Shown here: positions 1 through 7,987 of the stretch, one piece after another
How positions within the stretch are numbered: the stretch's first letter is position 1
Layout of the letters: the number at the start of each line of letters is the position of its first letter
NCBI RefSeq assembly: GCF_014897315.1
Contig: NZ_JABUYL010000001.1
Coordinates: forward strand, 372,001 to 436,000
Reading direction: 5' to 3'
DNA length: 64,000 bases
Source of the DNA: Proteus sp. FME41
GTDB taxonomy: Bacteria; Pseudomonadota; Gammaproteobacteria; Enterobacterales; Enterobacteriaceae
Notes under the pieces: generated by a model
What the model saw: the letters and a program-made list of their open reading frames with translations, nothing else
Database searches by the model: none
What the model was told of the DNA's origin: nothing
Position numbers and translations under genes: made by a program

Positions 1-317
1 ATATTTTTTTTTATAATGAAGAAACAGTAAGTGAGTTTTCCAATATATAGATCAACTATTTGGTATTTAGGAAAGGAGGTGAAAAAGTATAGAATTGATA
101 AATTTTTCATTATAAATATAAGTAAGATTTTTTTGGGACAAGTTATATAAATTATGTATGATGGTACAAAGTATTGTCAATTTCCACTTCCCCAAAACTC
201 CCCCAATCCAAATTAAAAATCAACCAGTTACATACAAACCAAGATCACATAAGAAACAAATTATCACCCTCAATAATTATAGCTTATTTAATAAGTTACG
301 AAATTATTATGGGTATA
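1..317. other. AT-rich element end without a recognisable gene
   Basis: No convincing gene is visible. A good Shine-Dalgarno-like stretch (AAAGGAGGTG near 72-81) is followed by no long frame. The sequence is continuous with the icd remnant that follows but is not icd, so it is inferred to be the right end of an element integrated at icd. Confidence 0.4.
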
Positions 318-482
318 ATGCTACGGCACATGGGTTGGACAGAAGCGGCTGACTTAATCATTAAAGGCACAGAAGGCGCGATTGCTGCTAAGACTGTAAC
401 TTATAATTTCGAACGTCAGTTAGAAGGTGCTAAACTGCTGAAATGTAGCGAGTTTGGTGACGCGATTATCAAACATATGTAA
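318..482 (+). pseudogene. icd: 3' remnant of isocitrate dehydrogenase gene (54 codons plus stop)
   Basis: The last 54 codons read as the C-terminus of NADP-dependent isocitrate dehydrogenase, from [14 protein letters not shown] to [13 protein letters not shown]. The frame stays open upstream to 174, but the residues before 318 no longer match the enzyme. There is no start, no substrate-binding part and no NADP site, so this cannot be a working enzyme. The 165-base length matches what is left behind by e14-type elements, which recombine inside the 3' end of icd and bring their own copy of the end. A lambda-type integrase gene lies 300 bases to the right and points toward it. This is therefore an attachment-site footprint. 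An intact icd is expected outside the window. A functional terminator follows at 508-532. Confidence 0.9.
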
Positions 483-507
483 TATAATTAGCGTTGTAAA
501 TTGATTA

Positions 508-532
508 CGGGAACTTAAGTGTTCCCGTTTTT
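508..532 (+). terminator. Rho-independent terminator of the icd remnant
   Basis: Stem CGGGAAC/GTTCCCG with a six-base loop followed by a T run. It lies 25 bases after the icd stop codon and is probably the original icd terminator or the copy brought by the element. Confidence 0.8.
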
Positions 533-702
533 GTTACAGGCTTTCTTATAAGTACGAGTAATGTGTTTATGCGTATTTTTGTATTAAAACTAGCCAGATG
601 TAGCAAAACTCAACGAACATTAGATAAAACGTTAGCGTTAAAATGAAACAATAAAAAGAGGTGATGAGGTTTTATTTACGGGGACATGAAAAAGAAGAAA
701 AA

Positions 703-753
703 TAATCTGCAAACCGCATGATAAAAGTGGCGATAATTATCATTTGCAGATTA
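703..753 (-). terminator. Long inverted repeat at the 3' side of the integrase gene
   Basis: Arms TAATCTGCAAA (703-713) and TTTGCAGATTA (743-753) are perfect complements separated by 29 bases. It lies between the integrase stop codon and the icd remnant. It may end integrase transcription or belong to the attachment-site architecture; no long T run follows on the minus strand. Confidence 0.4.
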
Positions 754-785
754 TCTGATGGATTAAAATAAAGTCAGAAATAAGA

Positions 786-1913
786 TCAACACGCGATGGT
801 TATCCATTCTTTGCCACGAACATTGTTGTAACGATCAGTTTGTGCGCGAGTCGCATGCCCTAATAAAGCTTGCGTATCGATACCCTGCTTTCGGTATATA
901 CGTTCTGATAATGAACGTTGCTCATGAAAGGTAGCGGGTGTTCCCTGTTCCCAATCAATATCAATTTTATTTCTTGCTTTGGTAAAATTCGTTGTCATCG
1001 TATTCGCTGTGACAGAGCCTCCTCGTTGTCCTTGCGATGTGGTTCGAAAATAGTGAATTAAGTAGTGGCTCACCACGCGATCACGACAGCGTTCAACGAT
1101 TTCTTTAAGTGAAACATTAATGGCCTGATTGCGTAAAGAGAGGGGAATGGCCACTTTAGCGCCCGTTTTACCTTGAACCACATGCAAATGGTCATCCCAG
1201 ATATCTTGAAAACGCATCCGTGAGATATCGCTAATACGTTGACCGGTTACGAGAGCAAGGAGCATCGCATTGCCCATATAACGATGTTGCTTGTCAGCTA
1301 AATCATAAATTTGACGCCACTCATCTAAAGTCAATCTTTGACGCTTGATCCGAGTTTTTGGTCTTTTGGTTGCCAATGCAGGGTTATAACCGGGTGGCAC
1401 TTCACCGGCATGTTGTGCCTCTTTAAATATATCACTAAAAACGGATCTAACGACTTGTGCCATACGCGATTGTCCTAAGGCTTTATACTCATCGAGAATA
1501 CTGACCAAATCTCGAGTGCCCACTTTTGCGAGTGGAAGTAAAGCCAGTTTTTGGCGCATAAGAGCGATAGGTTTTTTCTTTTGCCGATAGGTGGCAAGTT
1601 GTATCTCTCCTTGATCTAAACGTTCCTTTTGGATATTCAAATAACGATCTAACCATGTGGCAACGGTAATTGATTCATCTTTATCAGTTGCAATACGATC
1701 ACTGATGGCTAAAATTTGACGCGTTCTTTGTTCTGCAATACGGCTATTGGCTTCGATGGCGATTAATCGCGCTTGAGTTTCATCAGCGCCCAAGGAATGA
1801 AATTTACCTGTTATAGGGTGGCGATATCGCCAATACATTTTTCGCATTCTTGGATGATACGTTGTATATAAATTTGGGATATCAATGTTTTTCTCACGAG
1901 GTCGTCCGCTCAT
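786..1913 (-). CDS. Lambda-type tyrosine recombinase (integrase) of an icd-targeting element
   Basis: A 375-residue site-specific recombinase. The N-terminus (about 1-60, SGRPREKNIDIPNLY) is the arm-type DNA-binding domain of lambda Int relatives. A core-binding region spans about 80-180 and the catalytic domain about 190-370. Visible catalytic residues are the first Arg in TGQRISDISRMR, the H-x-x-R box in FHEQRS, the second His in LLGHAT and the nucleophile Tyr in TDRYNN. Length is normal and no break is seen, so it could be active. It points at the icd remnant, as expected for an integrase beside its own att site. The frame could start a little upstream or downstream, but the MSGRPRE start fits the family. 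Confidence 0.93.
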   Translation of the reverse strand: MSGRPREKNIDIPNLYTTYHPRMRKMYWRYRHPITGKFHSLGADETQARLIAIEANSRIAEQRTRQILAISDRIATDKDESITVATWLDRYLNIQKERLDQGEIQLATYRQKKKPIALMRQKLALLPLAKVGTRDLVSILDEYKALGQSRMAQVVRSVFSDIFKEAQHAGEVPPGYNPALATKRPKTRIKRQRLTLDEWRQIYDLADKQHRYMGNAMLLALVTGQRISDISRMRFQDIWDDHLHVVQGKTGAKVAIPLSLRNQAINVSLKEIVERCRDRVVSHYLIHYFRTTSQGQRGGSVTANTMTTNFTKARNKIDIDWEQGTPATFHEQRSLSERIYRKQGIDTQALLGHATRAQTDRYNNVRGKEWITIAC

Positions 1914-2074
1914 CTTTTAATATCTTCCTTAATATTGGATCGTCAAAGGTATTGATTGAAGGTGTCGCTAGCATATCCACCAAGTCAGCATCTTCTCTGA
2001 CTTGCCACATTCCACCTAACAGCTTTAGAGGAAAAGCAAAAGAGGCATTTGGTGTAGGTTATCTGCCAGAAATA

Positions 2075-2239
2075 ATGCAGTATCTCGATGAAATAGAAAT
2101 TGAGTATGAAACTGAAATGTCTGCTTATTCTCAATTAAGAAAACGGAGCAAAGAGGTTTATGAACTAACTAAAACTTTTTTCTTTATTAGTTTGGTTGTT
2201 ATAAATTTGATCTATTTTTTTTATATCCTTGTCCGATAA
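2075..2239 (+). CDS. Possible small membrane protein or gene fragment
   Basis: A 54-residue frame starting at the first internal Met. The open frame itself extends back into the antisense of the integrase, so the true beginning is unclear. The C-terminus holds one strong hydrophobic helix (FFFISLVVINLIYFFYILV) preceded by a charged, possibly coiled segment. I do not recognise it. It may be the tail of a longer gene cut when the integrase region was brought in. Confidence 0.25.
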   Translation: MQYLDEIEIEYETEMSAYSQLRKRSKEVYELTKTFFFISLVVINLIYFFYILVR

Positions 2240-2389
2240 GTTTTTAATTATTCTATCTATATTGATTTTTTTCATTATACTTTATCTCTAAGTTTTATTT
2301 TTCTAATGATAACATAATTAAATGTTAAGTTTGATTCTAAGATTTAATTATATTTATGAAATAATACTTTTTAATAAAAAGGATATTAA

Positions 2390-2692
2390 GTGCAATTAAA
2401 ACGGAAAACAATTGTATTAAGTAGCACTAGTGCCGTTACTATAGCCTTAACACTTATTAGTTATTTAGAAGGAATAAAATACAAATCCTATTATGATATT
2501 GCAGGTGTTTTGACGGTTTGCTATGGACATACTGGCAATGACATCATTCAGAATAGACTATACACACAGCAAGAATGTGATGCTTTATTACAAAAAGATT
2601 TTATTAAAATACAACCAAAAGTCGATGCTCTAATCAAGGAATCTCTTGATAATCACACTAAAGCTTCTTTATATTCTTTTGCAAAAGTGTGA
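2390..2692 (+). pseudogene. Truncated SAR endolysin (phage lysozyme, GH24, N-terminal part)
   Basis: Starts with GTG after AAAAGGA. Residues about 8-25 form a signal-anchor-release helix. The catalytic triad of phage P21/T4-type lysozymes is present as Glu27, Asp36 and Thr42 with the family spacing E-8-D-5-T. The protein stops at 100 residues, whereas relatives are about 150-165 residues; homology ends at KASLYSFA. At that point the DNA becomes a copy of the tail of the cold-shock unit found at 7354-7436, so a recombination removed the C-terminal half. No holin or Rz-like gene is adjacent. It is a relic of a prophage lysis cassette and is unlikely to be active. Confidence 0.85.
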
Positions 2693-2759
2693 TGGCAGCT
2701 CAAATAAGTTAAGCATTAAATAGTTGAATATACAAAACCTCACTTCGGCGAGGTTTTTT
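2677..2759. repeat. Copy A of an 83-base dispersed repeat (cold-shock unit tail)
   Basis: This block matches 7354-7436 at the great majority of positions, without gaps, including the stretch GGCAGCTCAAATAAGTTAAG. In the other copy it encodes the end of a zinc-ribbon ORF plus its terminator; here it is fused to a lysozyme gene. The hairpin AAAACCTC/GAGGTTTT followed by T residues at 2734-2759 can act as a terminator. Confidence 0.85.
2734..2759 (+). terminator. Rho-independent terminator after the lysozyme relic
   Basis: Stem AAAACCTC/GAGGTTTT closed by ACTTCGGC and followed by six T residues. Confidence 0.8.
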
Positions 2760-2895
2760 GCTATCTACAAACCCATGTTGGTCAAAGATAAAAAATTTAG
2801 GTTTTAGGGCTTGAAAAACACTTGCTCGTTCATATTTATATTTTGGGTAAATAAGATACTGCCCATAATTCACTAAATACTGAAGGAGGAGTTAT

Positions 2896-3354
2896 ATGCC
2901 TAACATTAAACCTTTTTCATTATTCCCAACATTATCTGACAACTTAGTTTCAAATCGTTTTGATCAGATAGATCGCCTGTTTAGTCAGTTAACAGGCAGT
3001 AAGCCAATTGCATCACCTGTACAGACTTATAACCTGAAACAGATTGATGATAACCATTATGAACTGACAGTGAGTGTGCCTGGATATCAAGAAAATGACC
3101 TATCGGTTTCATTGAAAGGTAGTCGTTTATTGATTGAAGGGAAAAAAGAAGAAAAATCAGAAGAAGACAATGATAAATGGATCCACCGAGGCATATCTCA
3201 AGGGCAATTTACGTTGCAGTTTGACCTCGGTAAGAATGTTAAAATAGAAAAAGCTGATTTATCAAGTGGACTTCTGACTATTGCTATTGAGTATGAGTTA
3301 CCGGAAGAAGAAAAACGGCAAACAATAGCGATAGAGAATAAAGATAAAAACTAA
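2896..3354 (+). CDS. Small heat-shock protein, Hsp20/alpha-crystallin family
   Basis: A 152-residue ATP-independent holdase chaperone that binds unfolding proteins in the cytoplasm. A short N-terminal arm (1-40) precedes an alpha-crystallin domain from about 45 to 135, with the family signatures YELTVSVPGY and the beta8-beta9 region LSSGLLTIAIE. The tail lacks a clear I-x-I motif but has TIAIEN near the end. A strong AAGGAGGAG ribosome site precedes the ATG. It resembles IbpA/IbpB in order but is diverged, and its place inside an integrase-linked element suggests accessory stress-tolerance cargo. A strong terminator follows. No heat-shock promoter could be assigned with confidence. Confidence 0.88.
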   Translation: MPNIKPFSLFPTLSDNLVSNRFDQIDRLFSQLTGSKPIASPVQTYNLKQIDDNHYELTVSVPGYQENDLSVSLKGSRLLIEGKKEEKSEEDNDKWIHRGISQGQFTLQFDLGKNVKIEKADLSSGLLTIAIEYELPEEEKRQTIAIENKDKN

Positions 3355-3394
3355 TTAAGATAAAAGCTAATTAAGTTAGATAATGTAAATAAGA

Positions 3395-3430
3395 TTAAGG
3401 CTACGCATGGTGTGTAGCCTTAATTATTTT
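3395..3430 (+). terminator. Terminator of the Hsp20 gene
   Basis: Arms TTAAGGCTAC (3395-3404) and GTAGCCTTAA (3414-3423) are perfect complements, followed by a T-rich stretch. Confidence 0.85.
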
Positions 3431-4546
3431 TGTCGGGGGTTCTAAATTGTATTTGGTCAGACTTAAGTTGACAGAGTTCGTAAGTAAAACGCAATTAGAG
3501 CTGAACGTCTGCTCTGGGTGAGGAACTGACGTTGGCAGTTCTTCTTACAACTTTAATCGTAAGACTAACATTGAGGAAATATGATTAATGAGTAGGAGGT
3601 TACAGCGTGCCTATACTGATAGTGCATCGAGGGGTTCATCTAGAGAAATTATCAAGGTTAGTATTATTAATGATTTCTTGGGAGAACTTACAATTGAAAC
3701 GAGGGAGTAATCTTAAAAGCCCTAACCATTGCAGTCAGGGCTTTTAAAGTACTTCAGAATTCAAATTTAACATTAATAAACTTAATAAATGATACTGCTA
3801 TTTATACCGCTTTCAAATGTACCCGTTTACTACAGATAATATTGGGCATTAATACTAAAATCCTCCCTCTATTTATCTCGTTATACAACTGCCTGCACTT
3901 TCAGAACCTAAGCGTGGCAATTTAAACAAGCACATCCCCTCGCGACATATACTCTTTGATGCGTTGCCTATTGCTCATACGGTTATTATAAATAAACCGT
4001 CAGCATCAACTAAAAAACAAGGCCTTACATCGTCGCGCTAACACTACCATTTTGCGAACCAGCACAATCACTACAAGGCCGGAAAGCAAGTACATCCCAA
4101 ACAACAAATTTCGTGGCCTGTAAAGCAAAATGGTTTTCCGATAATTACTTTCTATTCAATAGTTTACTAACTACTTTCATTGTGCTGTTGAATACTAATT
4201 TACACATTTGATATTTAATGTCAACACTGTTTTTTAAAACATGTTTTTATCTACAGCGTAGTGACTGTGCCATATCCCTCTACTCATTGTACAGGCCTAC
4301 TAGAAAAGTCCGTTCCTGGCACTGAGCGGACTGTTATTGGACTAGATTTAGCCTTAAGTCATAGCAGTATTAGGTTGAATTCGATCATATATATCTAAAT
4401 TGCAAGTATGAAAAGATTACCCAAAACACAATAAAAAATGCTGATACGCTAGGAGTCATATCGATATATAAAATAAACGCAAGAAGCAATGTAAGTCATG
4501 TCGTACTAATTCGTATCAACCCTAAATTAAATAAGGTTATTTTTAA
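3431..4546. other. Gene-free stretch between Hsp20 and a lipoprotein gene
   Basis: No frame with plausible codon use or a ribosome site is seen on either strand. The base composition is less AT-rich than the neighbouring spacers, and short translatable pieces occur in several frames, which suggests decayed coding DNA that I cannot identify. It contains a perfect terminator at 3715-3749. Confidence 0.5.
3715..3749. terminator. Orphan terminator-like hairpin
   Basis: AAAAGCCCT (3715-3723) pairs with AGGGCTTTT (3737-3745). No gene ends immediately before it on either strand, so it is probably left from a deleted gene or ends an unrecognised transcript. Confidence 0.7.
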
Positions 4547-4547
4547 A

Positions 4548-4586
4548 TATTAAATAGTCGAATATGCAAAACCCCGCTTTGCAGGG
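4548..4586. repeat. Partial copy C of the cold-shock tail repeat
   Basis: ATTAAATAGTCGAATATGCA followed by AAACCCCGCTTTGCAGGG is a shortened, diverged version of the terminator end of the repeats at 2677-2759 and 7354-7436. The stem is imperfect and no T run follows. Confidence 0.55.
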
Positions 4587-4694
4587 ATAGATCGTTAAAA
4601 ATAAATTTATCTTGAGTTTGTTCACTCAGTTTTTTAGAAATAGCTTGCACAAAATAAACGGAGTTTAATAAGGTTGTAAGTAATATTATTAGTT

Positions 4695-5258
4695 TTAGTC
4701 ATAGTTCATTTTACCTGTCCAGTAACTTACTTTACCTTTGCATTCCTGATCATCTCCCCAGCCATGATTTACAAAGCTATTTGTTGTTAAATCAAAGATG
4801 GTTATTATTCCAAAATCTCCGTCATATAAATCATAGTCATGACCTTCTTGAGGTATAAATTTATGCCGGTATGTTTTAATTGTTTGTGTGTATTGAGAAC
4901 GGAATGTTACTGCTTTATATTCTAATTCAATCCGTTGATTAGCTTTTATTTTATACTCTAGAGCGTCTAATCCTTGCATTTCTTTTGAGGGAGGTAGCAT
5001 TCCTGGTATTTTTTTGTTATATGTTGATTTTATACCAATAATATTAAATCCGGGCCCCAAACTTTTTGTATCAGTTTGCTTATAGCAGTTTCCATCTTTT
5101 TCATAGATGTTCATTGTAAGCGGATATGCATAATTTTTAGCCCTAATTCGTGAAAAATCAGAGCCTTGATAATCTTCAGGTGGGGATGCTAATCTAACTG
5201 CACAGCCGGAAAGTAAACATATTGATATTGTTGTAATAATGATTAATTTCTTAGGCAT
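4695..5258 (-). CDS. Lipoprotein of unknown function
   Basis: 187 residues. A charged start and hydrophobic stretch end in the lipobox LLSGC, with the acylated Cys at about residue 19, so it is exported by Sec and lipidated. The mature part is polar and probably beta-rich, with Cys residues around 58 and 173 that could form a disulfide. I recognise no named family. The gene stands alone, with gene-poor DNA on both sides, and its translation start is preceded by AAGGAAAAA on the minus strand. It is inferred to be element cargo. Because residue 20 after the Cys is Ala, sorting to the outer membrane is likely. Confidence 0.75.
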   Translation of the reverse strand: MPKKLIIITTISICLLSGCAVRLASPPEDYQGSDFSRIRAKNYAYPLTMNIYEKDGNCYKQTDTKSLGPGFNIIGIKSTYNKKIPGMLPPSKEMQGLDALEYKIKANQRIELEYKAVTFRSQYTQTIKTYRHKFIPQEGHDYDLYDGDFGIITIFDLTTNSFVNHGWGDDQECKGKVSYWTGKMNYD

Positions 5259-5433
5259 AATTTTTTCCTTTCATAAACATCTAAAAGAACAATAATATTT
5301 AATTACCTAGTTTTATTTTTTAATAAAGCTGTATCCTTTATAAAATGCTTCGAAGGTGAATCGTATGTGTAAATATATGAAGCCATTTTGTATATAACGT
5401 ATATTAATATCTATTTGATTTTTCAAAAAAAGA

Positions 5434-5478
5434 TCAAGATATTTATATCGCTGTTCGATAAAAAAGCCCCCAAGAGTG
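5434..5478. repeat. Degenerate direct repeat, first copy
   Basis: The segment ending in GTTCGATAAAAAAGCCCCCAAG resembles 6202-6247, which reads GTTCAATAAAAAAGCCCACAAG in the same place, with related AT-rich sequence before it. Both copies carry the AAAAAAGCCC terminator edge. Confidence 0.5.
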
Positions 5479-5487
5479 AGTTGGGGG
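5459..5487 (-). terminator. Minus-strand terminator-like hairpin with no gene before it
   Basis: On the minus strand CCCCCAA/TTGGGGG encloses seven bases and is followed by six T residues. No minus-strand gene is visible to its right, so it may be the remains of a lost gene. Confidence 0.6.
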
Positions 5488-6276
5488 AGAGTGTGAGTTA
5501 TATTTAGTTATAATGTAAAAAAGGTTATGAGTTGTTTTTGTATTATAAAAATAATTAATTTTCAATGCTTATTTTGTGTTTTATCAAATCAAAATAAAAA
5601 AATATTAAAAAATAATATTTGTTTGCTATGGTTAAGTTGAAAAATTAAGTCGAGATGGGGAATATAGATCAGATTTTTTTCATAAGAATGGAATAAAATA
5701 TTTATCTTATATTAATGTTTTCGAGAGCAATGATTATGTACTCTAGGCAATAAATTAATTTTATTTTTTAATAAAAAACCATCAATAATGATGGTTTAAA
5801 GAACACAGAACGCCGATGAATCATAATTGTTATTATAGTGTACCCCCATATAATCCCTATTTACTATTACATAGATCTTTTTAATGGAAAAAAGTGAAAT
5901 TAATCACAATTATAAAAAATCACTAAAATAATAAATTTAAGTTATTCTACTTTAATTGAAGTTCCCTATACTTTCATGAAGATATTTTATTATGTAGGGG
6001 CAAAAAAAATCCATCTGGAGAAGATGGATTAAAAGGAAAATAATGCTAACTCATATCGTATAATGAAGAGAACAGCATATTGACTAAATGGACAACTTAG
6101 AATCTATAACTCTACAGCATTAATGACCTTATTATTAATAAATAAAATAGAATTGAAATTCAATACTTATATGATAATAATATTTTTTTATCATATAAAA
6201 GTATCAATATGTTTATATTGATGTTCAATAAAAAAGCCCACAAGTGATACGACTAAACTAGTTGGATATTCAATAT

Positions 6277-6672
6277 ATGCAGGAGTTAGCGAATGCCAAA
6301 AATGAAATTAGTCGCTTGCGTGATATTAAATGGATGGTTCTCGGGTTCAGCTGAAGAATATCAAAGATAAAGATTCAGGAAAATCTTGGTGGATTGAAGC
6401 TGTAAGTTGGCAGTAAGACATCAAACAATGGACTAGAACACTCCACAGGACTGCTGGAGCAGTCAAAGTTGGTCTTGGCAGCCAAAGCTGCACTATTTAT
6501 ATTGGCTCATCTGAATTTACTGCTGATCAATTGAATCGATATTTATCAGATTTTAAAAGTGAGCTGTGGAAGCTTATCCTAGTATGGCATTGAAGATAAT
6601 ACTTTGTTGGGGTGCCCTGATGATGTTGAATCTATCAACTTCCGTATTTCATGTGGTTCTCTCATGAATTAA
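6277..6672 (+). pseudogene. Decayed gene of unknown function with frameshifts and a stop
   Basis: From the ATG at 6277 the frame reads MQELANAKNEISRLRDIKW, then continues in another frame as DGSRVQLKNIKDKDSGKSWW, meets one in-frame stop and goes on through TAGAVKVGLGSQSCTIYIGS to SDFKSELWKLI. A third frame then gives GIEDNTLLGCPDDVESINFR and a stop at 6670. The pieces are protein-like and collinear, so this is one gene broken by at least two frameshifts and a nonsense codon. The beginning looks like a coiled coil. I do not recognise the family with confidence. Confidence 0.6.
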
Positions 6673-6869
6673 CGAAGACAGTCACGACAACGGGTAACTC
6701 TCGTTCCGCGTGGTATGAATGTGATATCTGTAAATACGTTACGGCATATATTTAAAAATGTGTTAGAAAAATAGATATCGGGAGCATTGGAGATAATAAA
6801 AGTGCTATCTTTAAAAATAAAATTTGCTATATACGCTTTTCTATGGCTTAATGACATCACTGGTTTGGA

Positions 6870-7028
6870 AGTACAGGCCTATTTATGTTAGTAAGATTAA
6901 GGTTGTTCCCGTTTAGCGCTATCCTCGATACCACTTCATTGCGAATTCCTTCTAATTGATCCCATAAGTAAAAATAAAAAACAAACCGAACATGCCATAT
7001 GGCGATCTAAATAATTAAAGGAAATTCT
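6870..7028 (+). promoter_or_regulatory. Probable long 5' leader of the CspA-family gene
   Basis: The last bases before the start codon, AATAATTAAAGGAAATTCT, resemble the end of the structured cold-shock leader of enterobacterial cspA genes, in which AATTATTAAAGG precedes the ATG. The preceding 150 bases have no frame and several short inverted repeats. The leader is inferred from family knowledge; I cannot place the transcription start or the cold box. Confidence 0.4.
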
Positions 7029-7241
7029 ATGTCTAATACAATGACTGGTACAGTAAAATGGTTTGATGAAGGTAAAGGTTTTGGTTTTATTACTCCTGCA
7101 GATGGCAGCAAAGATGTATTCGTACATTTCTCTGCAATCCAAAGCGATAGCTTCAAAACATTAGCTGAAGGCCAAAAAGTTTCATTTACCATGGAAAATG
7201 GTATGAAAGGTCCTTCTGCTGGCAATGTGGTAGCACTCTAA
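7029..7241 (+). CDS. Cold-shock protein, CspA family
   Basis: A 70-residue single cold-shock domain, a nucleic-acid chaperone that melts RNA structure at low temperature. The RNP1 motif KGFGFITP and RNP2 motif VFVHFS are intact, and the length is that of CspA. The ribosome site AAAGGAAA lies 7 bases before the ATG. A small zinc-ribbon ORF follows at 7255 and a terminator ends the unit at 7436, so the two are probably cotranscribed. In Enterobacterales such csp copies often sit in prophages, which fits the accessory surroundings. Which of the csp paralogues it corresponds to cannot be decided here. Confidence 0.93.
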   Translation: MSNTMTGTVKWFDEGKGFGFITPADGSKDVFVHFSAIQSDSFKTLAEGQKVSFTMENGMKGPSAGNVVAL

Positions 7242-7254
7242 GGGCGCTATAACT

Positions 7255-7389
7255 ATTTGCCTCTATTTTAAATGCCCTTGTTGTAGCGGTTCACAATATA
7301 GAACATCACAATTTGATGTGACAGTGAACAACCCACACGGCGCAAGATGTATATTTTGTAAAAGTGTAATGGCAGCTCAAATAAGTTAA
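7255..7389 (+). CDS. YmcF/YnfQ-like zinc-ribbon small cold-shock protein, probable non-AUG start
   Basis: A 44-residue frame reads CPCCSGSQYRTSQFDVTV followed by NNPHGARCIFCKSVMAAQIS. Two cysteine knuckles, C-P-C-C and C-I-F-C, form a likely zinc ribbon. No ATG, GTG or TTG is available in frame before the conserved part. ATT at 7255 lies 10 bases after AAGGG (7240-7244) and is the best start. From memory, E. coli YmcF and YnfQ are small cold-induced proteins encoded just after cspG and cspI, share the C-x-x-C...GSQYRTS...FDVT...CIFC pattern, and one was reported to use a non-AUG start. The location directly after a csp gene fits. Function is unknown. Confidence 0.7.
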   Translation: MCLYFKCPCCSGSQYRTSQFDVTVNNPHGARCIFCKSVMAAQIS

Positions 7390-7436
7390 GCATTAAATAG
7401 TTAAATATATAAAACCTCGCTTTGGCGGGGTTTTTT
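7354..7436. repeat. Copy B of the 83-base repeat (source copy)
   Basis: Covers the last 12 codons of the zinc-ribbon ORF and the terminator of the cold-shock unit. It matches 2677-2759, where the same block follows a broken lysozyme gene. Here the coding part is intact, so this is likely the original arrangement. Confidence 0.85.
7411..7436 (+). terminator. Terminator of the csp unit
   Basis: AAAACCTCGC pairs with GCGGGGTTTT around the loop TTTG, followed by T residues. Confidence 0.85.
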
Positions 7437-7504
7437 CTTATTTAAATATTATTATAGGGTACTGATAATACTTAAAAACATTAAGGCCATTAAGAGTATA
7501 TATT

Positions 7505-7577
7505 CTTCATTTCTTCATTTCTTCATTTCTTCATTTCTTCATTTCTTCATTTCCTTATTTTCTTATTTTCTTATTTT
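7505..7577. repeat. Octanucleotide tandem repeat (CTTCATTT)6 with degenerate tail
   Basis: Six perfect copies of CTTCATTT occupy 7505-7552, followed by CCTTATTT and two copies of CTTATTTT. It lies in a gene-free spacer about 70 bases after the csp terminator and more than 400 bases before the next start codon, so no coding or promoter role is evident. Confidence 0.95.
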
Positions 7578-7987
7578 GAATATCAGCAAATCGTTTCAGC
7601 ACTTTTTTTGTAAACATTACTTCAATTTTTTTCAAATCGTTTTTTATATCCATCCACGATAACCTTTTGAATTTCTTGTTTATTCTATTTTGATATAGCA
7701 ATAATTCTTTCTGATTTTATAAAAAATAATAATTATTCATGTGTATCTTATAAATATTTAAAAAATTAGCTGATAAGCCATAAATGATAATTATTGTTAA
7801 TGGATAGCTATAACCAATTGTTGTTTAAAAATATTATTTTTAGTAAAGCATCTGCCTTAACTTTAAAATATCTATTAATTTACTGATTATTCAAAGGGGG
7901 ACTAGTAGTGGTGTTAATAATCAGTTGATTCATAAGACATGATAGGTCTATATTTAAGTTTAGATATTTTGCTGAACTGGAGGAGTA
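7578..7987. other. AT-rich spacer
   Basis: No gene seen. GGAGGAG at 7979-7985 is the ribosome site of the following gene. The promoter was not assigned. Confidence 0.5.

Larger units (their letters stand above)
5259..6276. other. AT-rich gene-free region with several hairpins
   Basis: About 1 kb with no convincing gene. It holds a terminator-like hairpin on the minus strand at 5459-5487, the hairpin AAACCATCA/TGATGGTTT at 5776-5797 and the hairpin AATCCATCT/AGATGGATT at 6008-6030. The stretch near 5434-5478 is repeated in degenerate form near 6202-6247. Confidence 0.5.

Noticed and set aside
174-317. Upstream extension of the icd remnant frame
   Set aside because: Residues before the MLRHMGW block do not match isocitrate dehydrogenase and no ribosome site is present, so the extension is chance.
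6669-6860. Minus-strand frame of 63 codons upstream of the csp gene
   Set aside because: It overlaps the end of the decayed gene and the region that looks like a cold-shock leader, with no ribosome site or recognisable protein.
7007-7225. Minus-strand frame antisense to the csp gene
   Set aside because: It is the shadow of a clear, conserved cold-shock protein frame on the plus strand.
7505-7577. Possible CRISPR-like array
   Set aside because: Units are 8 bases and contiguous without spacers, so it is a simple tandem repeat.
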